In this document: positions 11,205 to 17,701 of the stretch, in pieces
How the letters are laid out: every line of letters starts with the position of its first letter
How positions within the stretch are numbered: position 1 is the first letter of the stretch
From: Rhizobium sp.
Lineage (GTDB): Bacteria; Pseudomonadota; Alphaproteobacteria; Rhizobiales; Rhizobiaceae
DNA: 37,094 bases
Assembly (NCBI GenBank): GCA_029865825.1
Contig: JARXAQ010000018.1
Span: 1-37,094 of the forward strand
Direction: 5' to 3'
The notes under the pieces: model-generated
What the model was told of the DNA's origin: nothing
Seen by the model: only the letters and a program-made list of their open reading frames with translations
Databases searched by the model: none
Position numbers and translations under genes: made by a program

Positions 11205-11225
11205 ATTGCCGCCTATCTGGTCTGA
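3741..11225 (+). CDS. Giant octapeptide-repeat protein, 2494 aa
   Basis: This is a complete gene for a protein made of about 311 octapeptides of the form [ST]-[STA]-x-Q-[VI]-x-A-L, in register from the initiator Met (MSSTIPSL). An in-frame TAG lies directly before the ATG, fixing the start. Only a weak GGA precedes it as ribosome site. There is no Sec signal peptide and no transmembrane stretch. I see no Cys, almost no Trp, Tyr or His, and more Asp, Glu and Lys than in the upstream paralogue. Anchor octads (GTDDLATF type) recur every 17 units in most of the protein, with three 10-unit gaps (about octads 34-44, 61-71, 139-149). The C-terminus NPDQVAAVIAAYLV resembles the upstream protein's end and may be an end cap or a type I secretion signal. 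The function is unknown and I recognise no family. Confidence 0.95.
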   Translation: MSSTIPSLSISQIRAASTQAVAAWSTEDVASLTTQQIGVMSSGQIAALDTEDVDVMSSQQLSAISQSAIVGLTLDQLAVLDQYDIESISSKSIGKMTTKQIAGLTSEQAAALTVAQVSSLTASQLSALATEDLVGFSTAEIAVISASAIPGLTTQALAVLSTGQISALSSSAIGQLTTKQLAALSTEQAGALTEQQVKALSAKQIVSLSTESIAGLTPAQITALSTAAIAGLSTSQIASLSTIQVAALTANQVKALSATQVAVMDEGDLATFTTGEIAALSAKAVTGISTDVLGSLTTDQIAALNTGAVASLTTAQVAILSTGQVEALTSDQVKALTSAQTAVLSADAIGTFSSADFAALTNKGVSGLSTDIVASLTADQVAAMNTSAITGLSTKQIAALTSEQVAALTSAQIGAMSSRQIGGFTTDNVTALSADQIAVITTAGIIGLSSALIGALTAGQVEALSSAQIKQLRSDQLAALSAEDIATFSTADIAAIGNKAVPGLTADTIAALSTAQIAALSTTALASLTTDQITALSTGQVEALSINQIKVLSAKQLGALGTDDIATFSAAEIAVLSSASIAGMSSELVVALTTAQIAALSTAAITNLTTAQMAALTTAQVAALSTAQIKLLSSRQMAALSAETVAVLSTGQIAALSSTAVVGLTTEHMETLSSAQVEALTAAQIKALSSAQLAALESADLATFSTEEIAAITNKAVIGIDKSILAALPTTQFAALSTAAIAALSTGQFESLSAAQLGALSTKQIAALTAAQVASIGTDTLATLPTGHIASLSTLGVGGLTSEQMQALSTAQVEALTTQQIKALRSSQMEALGTDDLATFTTAEIAALSSNAISGLTEDGIRSLTSAQIAALGTATIASLPLDLVEVLTSDQVAALTTKQIAALGSKQVASLTTANIAVLTPAQVEALSNAGVSGLTTEQIVALDTAQLEALTPLQVTALTSAQLEALGTDDLAVFSTKDIAAITPSAVPGLSPTLVASLSTDQIAALSGLTVAALTTGQVSALGSDQIAALTTKQVAALTTAQIGALSTSTVAGLSTLQVAALSSTAIGALNSAQIAALTTAQAEALTTLQVAALTSSQLSAFGADDLATFSTKDIAAIGSSAVGGLTTDVLATLSAAQVTALSTSAITGLSTRQIDSMTTAQIEALSAAQVAALSSAQLAVLGVDDIATFDTKDIAAIGAGAISGLTTAAIGALTTAQVAALTTASVAGLGTKQVAALAVGQFGAMSTAQIAALTSAQIGAIASGTIATLSTLQVAALGVGTVGGLTSSQIDALTSGQVQALTSSQVASLSSAQLATLTSQDIATFSTADIAALGSAAIGGLSTEVIASLSTAQVAALTAAGIGGLRTQQVAALTTAQIAALGTAQIAALSSAQVAALSTDEIALLSNAQVMALSAGGISGLSTTQIAALGTAQVEALTTAQVAALSSKQIGALGTDDIAVFSTADIAAISASAVIGMTSELIGALSADQLAALSAGGVGGMSTAQLAGLTSAQVAELTTAQIAALSSSQIAAITTSSLAAFSTTQIAAISAAGIGGLSSAAINALSTGQVEALTTTQVAALSSRQLAALGSDDIAAFSTADIAAISTASVSGLSTGLIAALSADQVRALSIGVVSGLSTTQVTALSVAQIDTLSTSQIAALGSRQIAVLGTDDLAVLSTEQIAAISAGGVAGLTPTQIQALLSDQVEALTTTQIAALSSTQVAALGTEDYQVFSDADLAAIAPTAITGIPTAVLAALTPDQISAFSAGGIAGLSTLQVGALGTLQVEALTTAQVAALTTRQIAVLGTDDLAALTTEQVAALSTAAINGLSTTQFDTLTSLQLEALTSAQVAALNSAQIAVLGTDDLDMFSTADMAAISSSAMAGFSTATIASLSTEQIAALGTTGIGGLSTAQIEALSTLQVEALSSEQIAALGSRQIAALGTDDLAVLSTAKIAALTTAGVANLSTSQIAALSIDQIEAFTSTQVAVLTSAQISVLTIDAIETFSTADMAAISSAAILGLSTAMIAAFSTNQIAALGATGIAGLSTAQIQALSIDQVEALTTKQVASLTSRQIAALGTDDLDVFSSADMAAISAGAIEGLSSAMLASLTPTQLAAVSTAAIAGLSTSQLAALSSEQIDVLTTAQVAAFTSWQIGSLGTEDLASFSPAQIAAISAAGIAGLTGTQMGVLTVEQISALSTAQINALSSDALSGLTVADLEGFTAAEFAAISSAGIAGLSTDFIAGLTTSAVAALSTASVSGLSSAQIAALSADQIAAFSTGQIAVLSADGMAGLSTQDIATFSQADLAAISVSAIKGLSTSVIAALSTGEIAGLSTGQVAGLTYNQVATLSTAQVAVLSLAQIGAMGAVQAAGLGTDDIALMSTDKIAALSTNAISGLSTQVIAGLTTAQAEVLKPGQVTALTSAQVAALEQEDLATFSADDFAAFSASGIAGLSTDDISHLSSTQLGALMEHQMGVMNPDQVAAVIAAYLV

Positions 11226-11252
11226 ACCGCCAAACGATCCAGCCAAATGAAA

Positions 11253-11289
11253 AAAGGCCTCCCTCGCACAGATGCGGGGGAGGCCTTTC
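11253..11289. terminator. Terminator after second repeat gene, probably bidirectional
   Basis: AAAGGCCTCCC pairs perfectly with GGGAGGCCTTT (11 pairs, 14-base loop). It starts 27 bases after the stop. A run of A before the left arm would give a T-tract on the minus strand, so it could also stop the convergent small genes at 11355-12006. Confidence 0.8.
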
Positions 11290-11354
11290 GATGTCGTGGT
11301 GTAAACGTCGGACGGCGGGTTTTCGAAGAAAGCCCGAAGCGCACCGGCAAATAT

Positions 11355-11558
11355 TTAGGTCAGCAGGACCGCTTCCAGATCGCGCTCCAGCGCCACCCGA
11401 CCCTGGTTGAATTCTTCATTGTAGAGCCGGTATTGCGGGCTGTTGTCGCGCGCCGGCAAGGGGGCCTGGACGGTATAGGTCGAGGCGGCCTTCGGCGAAA
11501 GCGCGGTGAGATTGGTCAGGCGAACGGCTTGGCCGACGGTGAAGCGATGAATGGACAT
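11355..11558 (-). CDS. Small conserved rhizobial protein of unknown function (67 aa)
   Basis: The 67-residue product (MSIHRFTVGQAVRL...LPARDNSPQYRLYNEE) matches a pattern I recognise from many small rhizobial hypothetical proteins: HRFxVGQxVRL near the start and LPxRDNSPQYR in the second half. No function is known to me. The start has AAAGGG 5 bases upstream. It lies downstream of and on the same strand as the DUF1488 gene, 113 bases apart, and may share its transcript. Nothing suggests a signal peptide or membrane segment. Confidence 0.75.
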   Translation of the reverse strand: MSIHRFTVGQAVRLTNLTALSPKAASTYTVQAPLPARDNSPQYRLYNEEFNQGRVALERDLEAVLLT

Positions 11559-11671
11559 GGCATCCCTTTCAAGGGTTGGAGCGAGATCCTTGGAAGGATC
11601 GGAAGAGGCGCGGCGGTGTGCGAGCCGCGATGACGGTCAGGCTGTGCGGCGATGCCGCCCGGCCTTGGGTC

Positions 11672-11947
11672 TCAGGCATTCAGCCCGAAGCTGCGTGGAT
11701 CGAGCTCGATCGTGTCTCGGCGTCGCGCTTCATAGACCTTGGCGGCAATCTCGAAGATGCGCTTGCGCATGCCATCGAAAGCCGTGAGAAAATCACGCTC
11801 GGTTGGGCTCCGCGAAAGGAGGTCGCCGGCCAGAATTTCGACGGGCAGGAAGAAACGGATCTGGTTCAATCCATCGTGGCCGACAAAGCGAACACGGCGC
11901 CGGCTTTCGTCATAGCTGCGCGACGGATTAGGAAATGACAGGGTCAA
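11672..11947 (-). CDS. DUF1488 family protein (91 aa)
   Basis: The sequence opening (M/L)TLSFPNPSRSYD and RRRVRFVGHDG is typical of DUF1488, a family of small alphaproteobacterial proteins of unknown role. The start is a TTG at 11945-11947, preceded by GGAGG about 10 bases upstream. Its TTG overlaps the TGA of an upstream 20-codon ORF (TTGA), so translation may be coupled. The C-terminal half (FDGMRKRIFEIAAKVYEARRRD) looks helical and basic. Function cannot be deduced. Confidence 0.8.
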   Translation of the reverse strand: MTLSFPNPSRSYDESRRRVRFVGHDGLNQIRFFLPVEILAGDLLSRSPTERDFLTAFDGMRKRIFEIAAKVYEARRRDTIELDPRSFGLNA

Positions 11948-12006
11948 GACAAATATCCTCCCGGTCCAGCGAAGTCGGTAGATGAGGCGAGATCGGCGGA
12001 AGACAT
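11944..12006 (-). CDS. Possible 20-aa leader ORF before the DUF1488 gene
   Basis: A 20-codon frame (MSSADLASSTDFAGPGGYLS) starts at ATG 12004-12006, five bases after a strong GAGGAGG site. It ends in TGA overlapping the TTG start of the DUF1488 gene. The strong ribosome site and the stop-start overlap are the only evidence. The peptide has no recognisable domain. It could instead reflect a start-region sequence error or a chance frame. Confidence 0.4.
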   Translation of the reverse strand: MSSADLASSTDFAGPGGYLS

Positions 12007-12084
12007 GGCGTCCTCCTCAACTTGGGGCCAGGGTGCGTGCCGCCCCGAAAATGACAGTGCCCGTTTCATGGCTGCCACTGGTAT

Positions 12085-12114
12085 CTTATATGGGGTCTAA
12101 ATCAGCGATTGCAA
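12085..12114 (-). promoter_or_regulatory. Candidate sigma-70 promoter for the DUF1488 transcript
   Basis: On the minus strand TTGCAA (12114-12109) is followed after 18 bases by TATAAG (12090-12085). Transcription would begin about 70 bases before the leader ORF. The remaining bases to 12225 separate this unit from the divergent GlxA-type regulator and hold no other feature I can support. Confidence 0.4.
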
Positions 12115-12225
12115 GGTTCGCTCGCCAGGCAAGAAACCGGCTGACGAGACAGCAGGTCACCTAGGATCGTGCGTCCGGATCGGCTACGACTGCCGGTACA
12201 TGAATGGAAGGGAAGACGGCATCGA

Positions 12226-13212
12226 ATGGCCATTGCAGAACGCACCGGGAAGCCGCAGCTCAAGATCGCCTTCGTGCTGTCGCGCGCCTTCACGCTCTCT
12301 GCCTTTGCCCTGTTCATCGACACCCTCCGCCTCGCCAGCGATGAGTTCGATCGTTCCGGTCGGGTCAATGCCGATTGGCAGGTCCTTGGCAGCACCCGGC
12401 ATCTGATCGCCTCCAGCTGCGGGGTCCAGGTGGCGCCCACCAGTGATTTCGTTGATCCGAGCCGCTTCGACTACATCGTCGTGGTCGGCGGTCTGCTCAG
12501 CCAGAGGGCAGCGGTCGATGACGACACGATCCAGTTTCTCAAGCGTGCCGATGCCCAGAAGGTGCCGTTGATCGGGCTGTGCACCGGAACCTTCATCCTG
12601 GCGGAAGCCGGCCTGATGAAGGGCCACCAGAGCTGCGTCAGCTGGCTGCACTACCAGGCTTTTCGCGAGCGCTTTCCCGATCTGGACGTCCGCTCCGACC
12701 GGCTGTTCAACCTCGACCGTCGGCGCGGTTCCTGTGCCGGCGGCAGCAGCTCCGCTGATCTCGCCGCCTTCATCGTCCGTCAGTATATCGGCCACGACGC
12801 AGAGCGGAATGCACTCGAAGTCTTGCAGATCGAGCGTGCGCGCTCGAACCGCGACATCCAGGTCCGTCGCCCGCTGACCATCGAGTGCGAGGACCCGCGC
12901 ATCAAGGCGGTGCTCATCCTGATGGAACAGACGCTGGAAACCGAGCTGACCATCGACCAGCTGGCCCGCTCTGTCAGCCTGTCGCGCCGCCAGCTTGAAC
13001 GCCTTTTCGCCCAGGAGCTGAAGGCGTCTCCCGCCCGGGTTTACATGCGGCTTCGCATGGAACGGGCGAAGATGCTGGTTGCCCAGACCGACGCCTCCCT
13101 GATCGACATCGCGCTGCAGGTCGGGTTTGAAAACACATCGCATTTCAACCGTGTCTTCAAAAGCGTTCACGGCAAGACACCCGGCCAGATGCGCAACACG
13201 CAACCGGCCTGA
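12226..13212 (+). CDS. GlxA-family AraC-type transcriptional regulator
   Basis: This protein has an N-terminal DJ-1/PfpI-like (class I amidotransferase-like) domain, from [11 protein letters not shown] to about residue 180, including the elbow GLCTGTF. A C-terminal AraC DNA-binding domain of two helix-turn-helix motifs follows ([20 protein letters not shown] and [19 protein letters not shown]). Such regulators respond to small metabolites, often in amine or amino-acid catabolism; the ligand here is unknown. I chose the ATG at 12226 ([11 protein letters not shown]), about 11 residues before the first strand. The ORF-track start is a GTG at 12169 that would add an unlikely tail. A cupin enzyme follows 86 bases downstream on the same strand and may be its target. 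Confidence 0.9.
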   Translation: MAIAERTGKPQLKIAFVLSRAFTLSAFALFIDTLRLASDEFDRSGRVNADWQVLGSTRHLIASSCGVQVAPTSDFVDPSRFDYIVVVGGLLSQRAAVDDDTIQFLKRADAQKVPLIGLCTGTFILAEAGLMKGHQSCVSWLHYQAFRERFPDLDVRSDRLFNLDRRRGSCAGGSSSADLAAFIVRQYIGHDAERNALEVLQIERARSNRDIQVRRPLTIECEDPRIKAVLILMEQTLETELTIDQLARSVSLSRRQLERLFAQELKASPARVYMRLRMERAKMLVAQTDASLIDIALQVGFENTSHFNRVFKSVHGKTPGQMRNTQPA

Positions 13213-13298
13213 GATCGACAGTTTGGAACGAGGTCGCGCGACGACGCGTTGGCAGAATGACCGACCACGGCACGCGAACCCACGACGAGGAACAAGAC

Positions 13299-13694
13299 AT
13301 GGACATCAAACGCGCAGGCAGCCAACCCTCCGGCAAAGGACCCTCCGACTGGTTCACCGGCACAGTGCGAATCGACCCGCTTTTCCCCGTCCACGAGCCC
13401 GCGCGCGCCGCCGGCAATACCGTGACCTTCGAGCCCGGCGCCCGCACCGCCTGGCACACCCATCCGCTGGGTCAGGTCCTCATCGTCACGGCGGGCATGG
13501 GCCGCGTCCAGCGCGAGGGTGGACCGGTGGAGGAGATCAGACCGGGCGATGTCGTCTGGTTTGAACCGGGTGAAAAGCACTGGCACGGGGCGTCACCCTC
13601 GACCGCCATGACCCACATCGCCATCCAGGAAGCGCTCAACGGCAAGGCGGTCGAGTGGCTGGAGAAGGTCAGTGATCAGGACTATGGCGCCTGA
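13299..13694 (+). CDS. Small single-domain cupin, (R)-mandelonitrile lyase-like
   Basis: The 131-aa protein is a single cupin barrel. Cupin motif 1 is [13 protein letters not shown], supplying an HxH metal pair and a Gln. Motif 2 is [17 protein letters not shown], supplying a third His. The whole sequence follows the pattern of cupins often annotated as (R)-mandelonitrile lyase-like, some of which are Mn-dependent lyases. The natural substrate is unknown. The start at 13299 (MDIKRAGSQ) follows GAGGAA eight bases upstream; the ORF-track start adds 14 unlikely residues. It may be controlled by the adjacent GlxA-type regulator. It ends 47 bases from the convergent kdpE. Confidence 0.85.
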   Translation: MDIKRAGSQPSGKGPSDWFTGTVRIDPLFPVHEPARAAGNTVTFEPGARTAWHTHPLGQVLIVTAGMGRVQREGGPVEEIRPGDVVWFEPGEKHWHGASPSTAMTHIAIQEALNGKAVEWLEKVSDQDYGA

Positions 13695-13741
13695 CGCCGG
13701 CGATGATCCGCCACCCGGCACAACACCTTTGTAAAACAACG

Positions 13742-14431
13742 CTAGTCCTGCTCCGCCATCCGATACCCCACACCCGGTTCCGTGCGCACGATCCGGGGCT
13801 GGGTGGGATCGCGCTCGATCTTCTGGCGGAGCTGGCCGATGAACACCCGCAGATAATGCAGGTCGTCGCCATGAGCGGGACCCCAGACCGTGGTCAGCAG
13901 GGTGCGATGGGTCACCACCCGGCCGGAGTGTCGTGAGAGCAACAGAAGCAGGTCGTATTCCTTCGGCGTCAGATGCACGGTCTCGCCGCCCCGCGACACG
14001 AGGCGCTTGACCGGATCGACGGTCAGGCCGTCGACCTCCATCACGGTCGGAATGGCATCGCGTCTCCCGCGATGGCGCAGCGCCGTGCGAATGCGGGCGG
14101 TGAGTTCTCCGATGCCGAAGGGTTTTTCAACATAGTCGTCGGCGCCGAGGTCGAGGGCCGCGATCTTTTCGCTCTCCCGGTCGCGCGCCGACAGGATGAC
14201 GATCGGAATGTCCGACCAGCCTCTGAGGCTCGCGATCACTTCCTTGCCGTCCATATCCGGCAGGCCGAGATCGAGGATGACGAGATCCGGCGCCTGAGTG
14301 GCCACCGCCTTCAGCGCCTCGGCCCCCGTGAGAGCCTCGACGACCTCGTAGCCCGCCGCCGTCAGCGAGGGTTTGAGGAAACGCTGGATCTGCGGCTCGT
14401 CATCCACCACCAGAATGCGGGACTGGTTCAT
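13742..14431 (-). CDS. kdpE: KdpE response regulator
   Basis: This is an OmpR-type response regulator of 229 aa. The receiver domain has acidic residues D10/D11, phosphoacceptor D54 (VILDLGLP) and K103. The winged helix-turn-helix ends in RTEPGVGYRM. It activates kdpFABC when phosphorylated by KdpD under potassium limitation. Its ATG overlaps the KdpD stop by four bases (ATGA), showing translational coupling. It is the last gene of the operon and converges with the cupin gene. Confidence 0.97.
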   Translation of the reverse strand: MNQSRILVVDDEPQIQRFLKPSLTAAGYEVVEALTGAEALKAVATQAPDLVILDLGLPDMDGKEVIASLRGWSDIPIVILSARDRESEKIAALDLGADDYVEKPFGIGELTARIRTALRHRGRRDAIPTVMEVDGLTVDPVKRLVSRGGETVHLTPKEYDLLLLLSRHSGRVVTHRTLLTTVWGPAHGDDLHYLRVFIGQLRQKIERDPTQPRIVRTEPGVGYRMAEQD

Positions 14432-17124
14432 CGGACATCGCCCCTTGTTTCATCGCTGCCGGAAAACCGCATGACGATGCGTGTGCCGCGTTTCTTGAGA
14501 GCTGGGCTCTCCGCATGGATCTTGCCGCCCATGGCCTCGACGAAGCCACGGGCAATGGAAAGGCCGAGCCCGGTTCCGGGTGCTCGCCCATCCGGCTTTC
14601 CCCTGCGATAGAATTTTTCGAAGATGCGGTCCAGATCCTCCGGCGGAATGCCCTTGCCGAGATCGGTGACGGAGATCAGCACATCCTTGCCGTCGCGCCG
14701 GGCATAGACGTTGATCGGTTCGTCGCCACCATATTTCACGGCGTTGTCGAGCAAGTTGAACAGCACCTGTCCAATCAGAACGCTGTCGCCCCGGATGAGC
14801 GGCAGATCGGCTGCGATGCCGGTTTCGACGACCCGTCCCGGGGCATGTTTGCGGGTCCGTTCGACGGCAGACTGGACGACATCTGCAACATCCACCCAGT
14901 CCTGTTTTGGTTTCAGCGTGCCGGCTTCGATCCGGGTCATATCGAGCAGGTTGGCGACGAAGCGGCTCATCCGGCCGCTTTCCTCCTCGATCGACTGCAA
15001 AAGGTCGTCCCGGTTCTCCGGTGTCATGCGTTCGCCAAGCTGGCGCAGGCCGGTGACGGCACCGGTGATCGTGGCCAACGGTGTGCGCAGATCATGCGAG
15101 ATGGAAGACAACAGGGCCTCGCGGTAACGCTCGCCTTCCAGTCGTGCCGCCTGCTCGACGGTCTCGTCGGCAAGACGTGCCCGATCCAGGGCGATGGCCG
15201 TCTGGTCGAGGATGGCTGTCAGGGAGCGTTCGGCATTGAGATCGAGACGTTCGCCGGCATGTTCGATGCCGCAGACGCCGACAATGCCATGCGGCCCGAG
15301 CAGCGGCCGGAATTCGAAGCGGCTGTTCGGCAGCGTGCCCGTGCCATGGCCGGCCGGCTCGCGTTTGTCGTGGGTCCAGCGGGCAGCGGTCATGTCGGTG
15401 ACGTCAAGCTCAGTATCGGGCGGCCAGGCGGCGGCGACGCTAAGATCGCCCTTGCGCGGCACCAACAGCACGACCTTGCGCTTCAGGCTCGCTTGCAGCT
15501 GCGAGACGGCGAGCCAGATCGCGTCCTCGCCCTTGGCCGTGCTCGCCAGCTTGCGGGAGAAATCATAGAGGGATTGAAGGGCCGTCGCCCGGACCCGTGC
15601 GATCTCCGCCTGCTCGCGGATGCGGGAGGCAAAGCCGCCCGCGATCATGGCGACGGCGAGGAAGATGAACAGCGCGAAGACTTCGTGAGGGGCGGCGATC
15701 GTAAAGGTGTGGACGGGATCGATGAAAAAGTAATTGTAGGCGAGCGCCGAAAGCGCCGCCGCGAGGAAGGCAGCGATGTAGCCCCCCACGACCGAAGCAC
15801 CGAGAACAGCGAGCAGGAAGAGAAGCGAGATGTTCGGCAAATCGACGAAATAGTCGATGCCCATGCCGATCAGTGTGGTCAGGGTGACGAATCCGAGCGC
15901 CGACAGTGCCGCCTGTCTGAATGCGGTCAACTTCGGTCGCCGGAACGGCAGCCGTCGGGGGGGCGCCACCGTGCCACCCTCCGGCGTGACGATATGTACG
16001 CCGAGGCCAGACGCCTGCCGCGCAAGGGCATCGGGCAACGACCGCGTGGCGAGCTTCTGCCAGCGGCTGCGCTTGCGCGTTCCGATGACGATCTGCGTGG
16101 CATGCTCACGTCGCGCGAGTTTCAGGATCTCCTCGACGAAATCGTTGCCGATGACCCGACGCGTCTCGGCGCCCAACTGTTCGGCAAGACGAAACAGCGT
16201 CTCGATCCGTTGCAGTCGTTCCGGCGTCTCGACCTCCCTGTCGGCCCGCTCGATTGAGACGACCAGCCAGGGGGCGTTGAGACCTGAGGCCAGACGGCTC
16301 GCAACGCGCACGACCTTTTCAGACAGGGGATCCGAGCCGACGCAGACGATAAGCCGCTCACCCGTGGCCCAGGGGCCGTCGATGGCATTCTGCTTCAAGT
16401 AGTCGACCATCTGGTCGTCGACGCGGTCGGCCGTGCGACGCAGCGCCAGTTCCCGCAGGGCCGTCAGATTGCCGAGGCGGAAGAAGCGGTCGACGGCGCG
16501 GTTGGCGCTTTCGGGCAGATAGACCTTGCCGTCCTTCAACCGCTCGATCAGTTCCGAGGGGGCGAGGTCGACCAGCAGCACCTCGTCGGCTCGCTTCAGG
16601 ACGATGTCGGGAACCCGCTCGCGCACCGTGACGCCGGTGATCTGGGCGACGAGATCTGCCAGGCTTTCGAGATGCTGGATGTTGAGCGCCGTCCAGACAT
16701 CGATGCCGGCTGATATCAGTTCCTCGATGTCCTGATGCCGCTTGGGGTGGCGGCTGTCCTCGGGGTTGGAATGGGCGAGCTCGTCGACGATGACGATGCG
16801 CGGGCGCCGTTCCAGCGCTGCATCGAGATCGAATTCCTCGAGCATCCGGCCGCGATGGGCGACCCGGCGACGCGGCAGGATTTCGAGACCATCGAGCAGG
16901 GCCGCCGTCTCGCTACGACCATGGGTTTCGACCAGCCCGACGACCAGATCCGCGCCATCGGCCTTCAGGCGTTTTGCCCGCGACAGCATCGCATAGGTCT
17001 TGCCGACGCCGGGCGCAGCGCCCAGGAAAACGGTCAGCTTGCCCCGGCGGTCCTTATCCGCCAGGGCAAGCAATGCATCGGGATCGGGACGCCGGTCGTC
17101 CCTGCGGTCGTCATCCGCCATCAA
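14428..17124 (-). CDS. kdpD: KdpD osmosensitive potassium sensor kinase
   Basis: This membrane histidine kinase has 898 aa, the usual KdpD length. The N-terminal KdpD domain carries a Walker A (GAAPGVGKT, about residue 35-43) and a Walker B-like VDELAHSN. A UspA-like segment follows with GTRKRSRW. Four transmembrane helices lie about residues 405-490, followed by a GAF-like region. The kinase core has ISHDLRTP (His about 676), LFNLLDNAVKYGG and GTGLGLSIARG. It senses potassium and ionic conditions and phosphorylates KdpE. It sits 11 bases after kdpC and overlaps kdpE. Confidence 0.98.
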   Translation of the reverse strand: MMADDDRRDDRRPDPDALLALADKDRRGKLTVFLGAAPGVGKTYAMLSRAKRLKADGADLVVGLVETHGRSETAALLDGLEILPRRRVAHRGRMLEEFDLDAALERRPRIVIVDELAHSNPEDSRHPKRHQDIEELISAGIDVWTALNIQHLESLADLVAQITGVTVRERVPDIVLKRADEVLLVDLAPSELIERLKDGKVYLPESANRAVDRFFRLGNLTALRELALRRTADRVDDQMVDYLKQNAIDGPWATGERLIVCVGSDPLSEKVVRVASRLASGLNAPWLVVSIERADREVETPERLQRIETLFRLAEQLGAETRRVIGNDFVEEILKLARREHATQIVIGTRKRSRWQKLATRSLPDALARQASGLGVHIVTPEGGTVAPPRRLPFRRPKLTAFRQAALSALGFVTLTTLIGMGIDYFVDLPNISLLFLLAVLGASVVGGYIAAFLAAALSALAYNYFFIDPVHTFTIAAPHEVFALFIFLAVAMIAGGFASRIREQAEIARVRATALQSLYDFSRKLASTAKGEDAIWLAVSQLQASLKRKVVLLVPRKGDLSVAAAWPPDTELDVTDMTAARWTHDKREPAGHGTGTLPNSRFEFRPLLGPHGIVGVCGIEHAGERLDLNAERSLTAILDQTAIALDRARLADETVEQAARLEGERYREALLSSISHDLRTPLATITGAVTGLRQLGERMTPENRDDLLQSIEEESGRMSRFVANLLDMTRIEAGTLKPKQDWVDVADVVQSAVERTRKHAPGRVVETGIAADLPLIRGDSVLIGQVLFNLLDNAVKYGGDEPINVYARRDGKDVLISVTDLGKGIPPEDLDRIFEKFYRRGKPDGRAPGTGLGLSIARGFVEAMGGKIHAESPALKKRGTRIVMRFSGSDETRGDVR

Positions 17125-17135
17125 GGTCTCACAGA

Positions 17136-17699
17136 TTACAGGGCATCGAGGGCCAGGTTCAGCTCTAGCACATTGACCCTTGCTTCGCCGATAACGCCGA
17201 AGTCGGGATTTTCGACGTGTTGGGCGACGAGCGCTGCGACGGCTGTGGGTTCGAGGCCCCTTGCCGTGGCGACACGCGCCACCTGGGCTTCGGCGAAGGC
17301 CGGCGAGACATGCGGGTCGAGACCGGAGCCTGAGGTCGTGACGGCATCGCCCGGAACTGGCTGCGCGACGCCGGTTGCTGTCAGCCGCGCGACGTCGGCC
17401 GTCACACGATCCTTCAGCTTGACCGAGGTCGTGCCGAGGTTGGAGCCGGACGAGGCTGCCGCGTTGTAGGGGCCTGGCCCCGTCGCCGAGGGGCGTGGCC
17501 AGAAGTAGCGGTCCGAAGTGAAGGTCTGGCCGACCAGTGCTGAACCGATGATTTTGCCGTCGCGTTCGATGAGGCTGCCATTGGCTTTGTCAGGCAAAAC
17601 CGCCTGGGCAATGCCGTTGATCGCCAGCGGATAGGCGAGACCGGTGAGCACGGTCATGGCGATCACGAGGGTGAGTGCTGGTCTGATATGGTTGAGCAT
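17136..17699 (-). CDS. kdpC: KdpC, potassium-transporting ATPase subunit C
   Basis: KdpC is 187 aa with one N-terminal membrane helix ([19 protein letters not shown]) and a periplasmic part. The family pattern is clear: [15 protein letters not shown], then SGSNLGTTS and [20 protein letters not shown]. It stabilises the KdpA-KdpB complex. It starts two bases after the kdpB stop and is therefore cotranscribed. Confidence 0.97.
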   Translation of the reverse strand: MLNHIRPALTLVIAMTVLTGLAYPLAINGIAQAVLPDKANGSLIERDGKIIGSALVGQTFTSDRYFWPRPSATGPGPYNAAASSGSNLGTTSVKLKDRVTADVARLTATGVAQPVPGDAVTTSGSGLDPHVSPAFAEAQVARVATARGLEPTAVAALVAQHVENPDFGVIGEARVNVLELNLALDAL

Positions 17700-17701
17700 G
17701 A

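Noticed and set aside
2-11225. Resemblance of LTPAQVAAL to the first helix of TAL-effector repeats
   Set aside because: Only the 8-9 residue helix start is similar. There is no 33-35 residue unit, no variable di-residue and no second helix, so DNA binding is not supported.
2-11225. Ice-nucleation or RTX type repeat protein
   Set aside because: Ice-nucleation repeats also use 8/16/48 periods but need AGYGSTxT. RTX needs GGxGxDxxx nonapeptides. Neither motif is present.
4581-11246. Long minus-strand ORFs inside the repeat genes (for example 507, 431, 328 and 206 aa)
   Set aside because: A 24-bp repeat with fixed codons keeps several other frames open. The predicted products are low-complexity Arg/Gly- or Ala/Val-rich shadows with no starts or ribosome sites of note.
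11585-11600. Inverted repeat GATCCTTGGAAGGATC
   Set aside because: It is a seven-base arm with a two-base loop between two small genes, with no T-tract or repeat elsewhere that I noticed. It may be chance.
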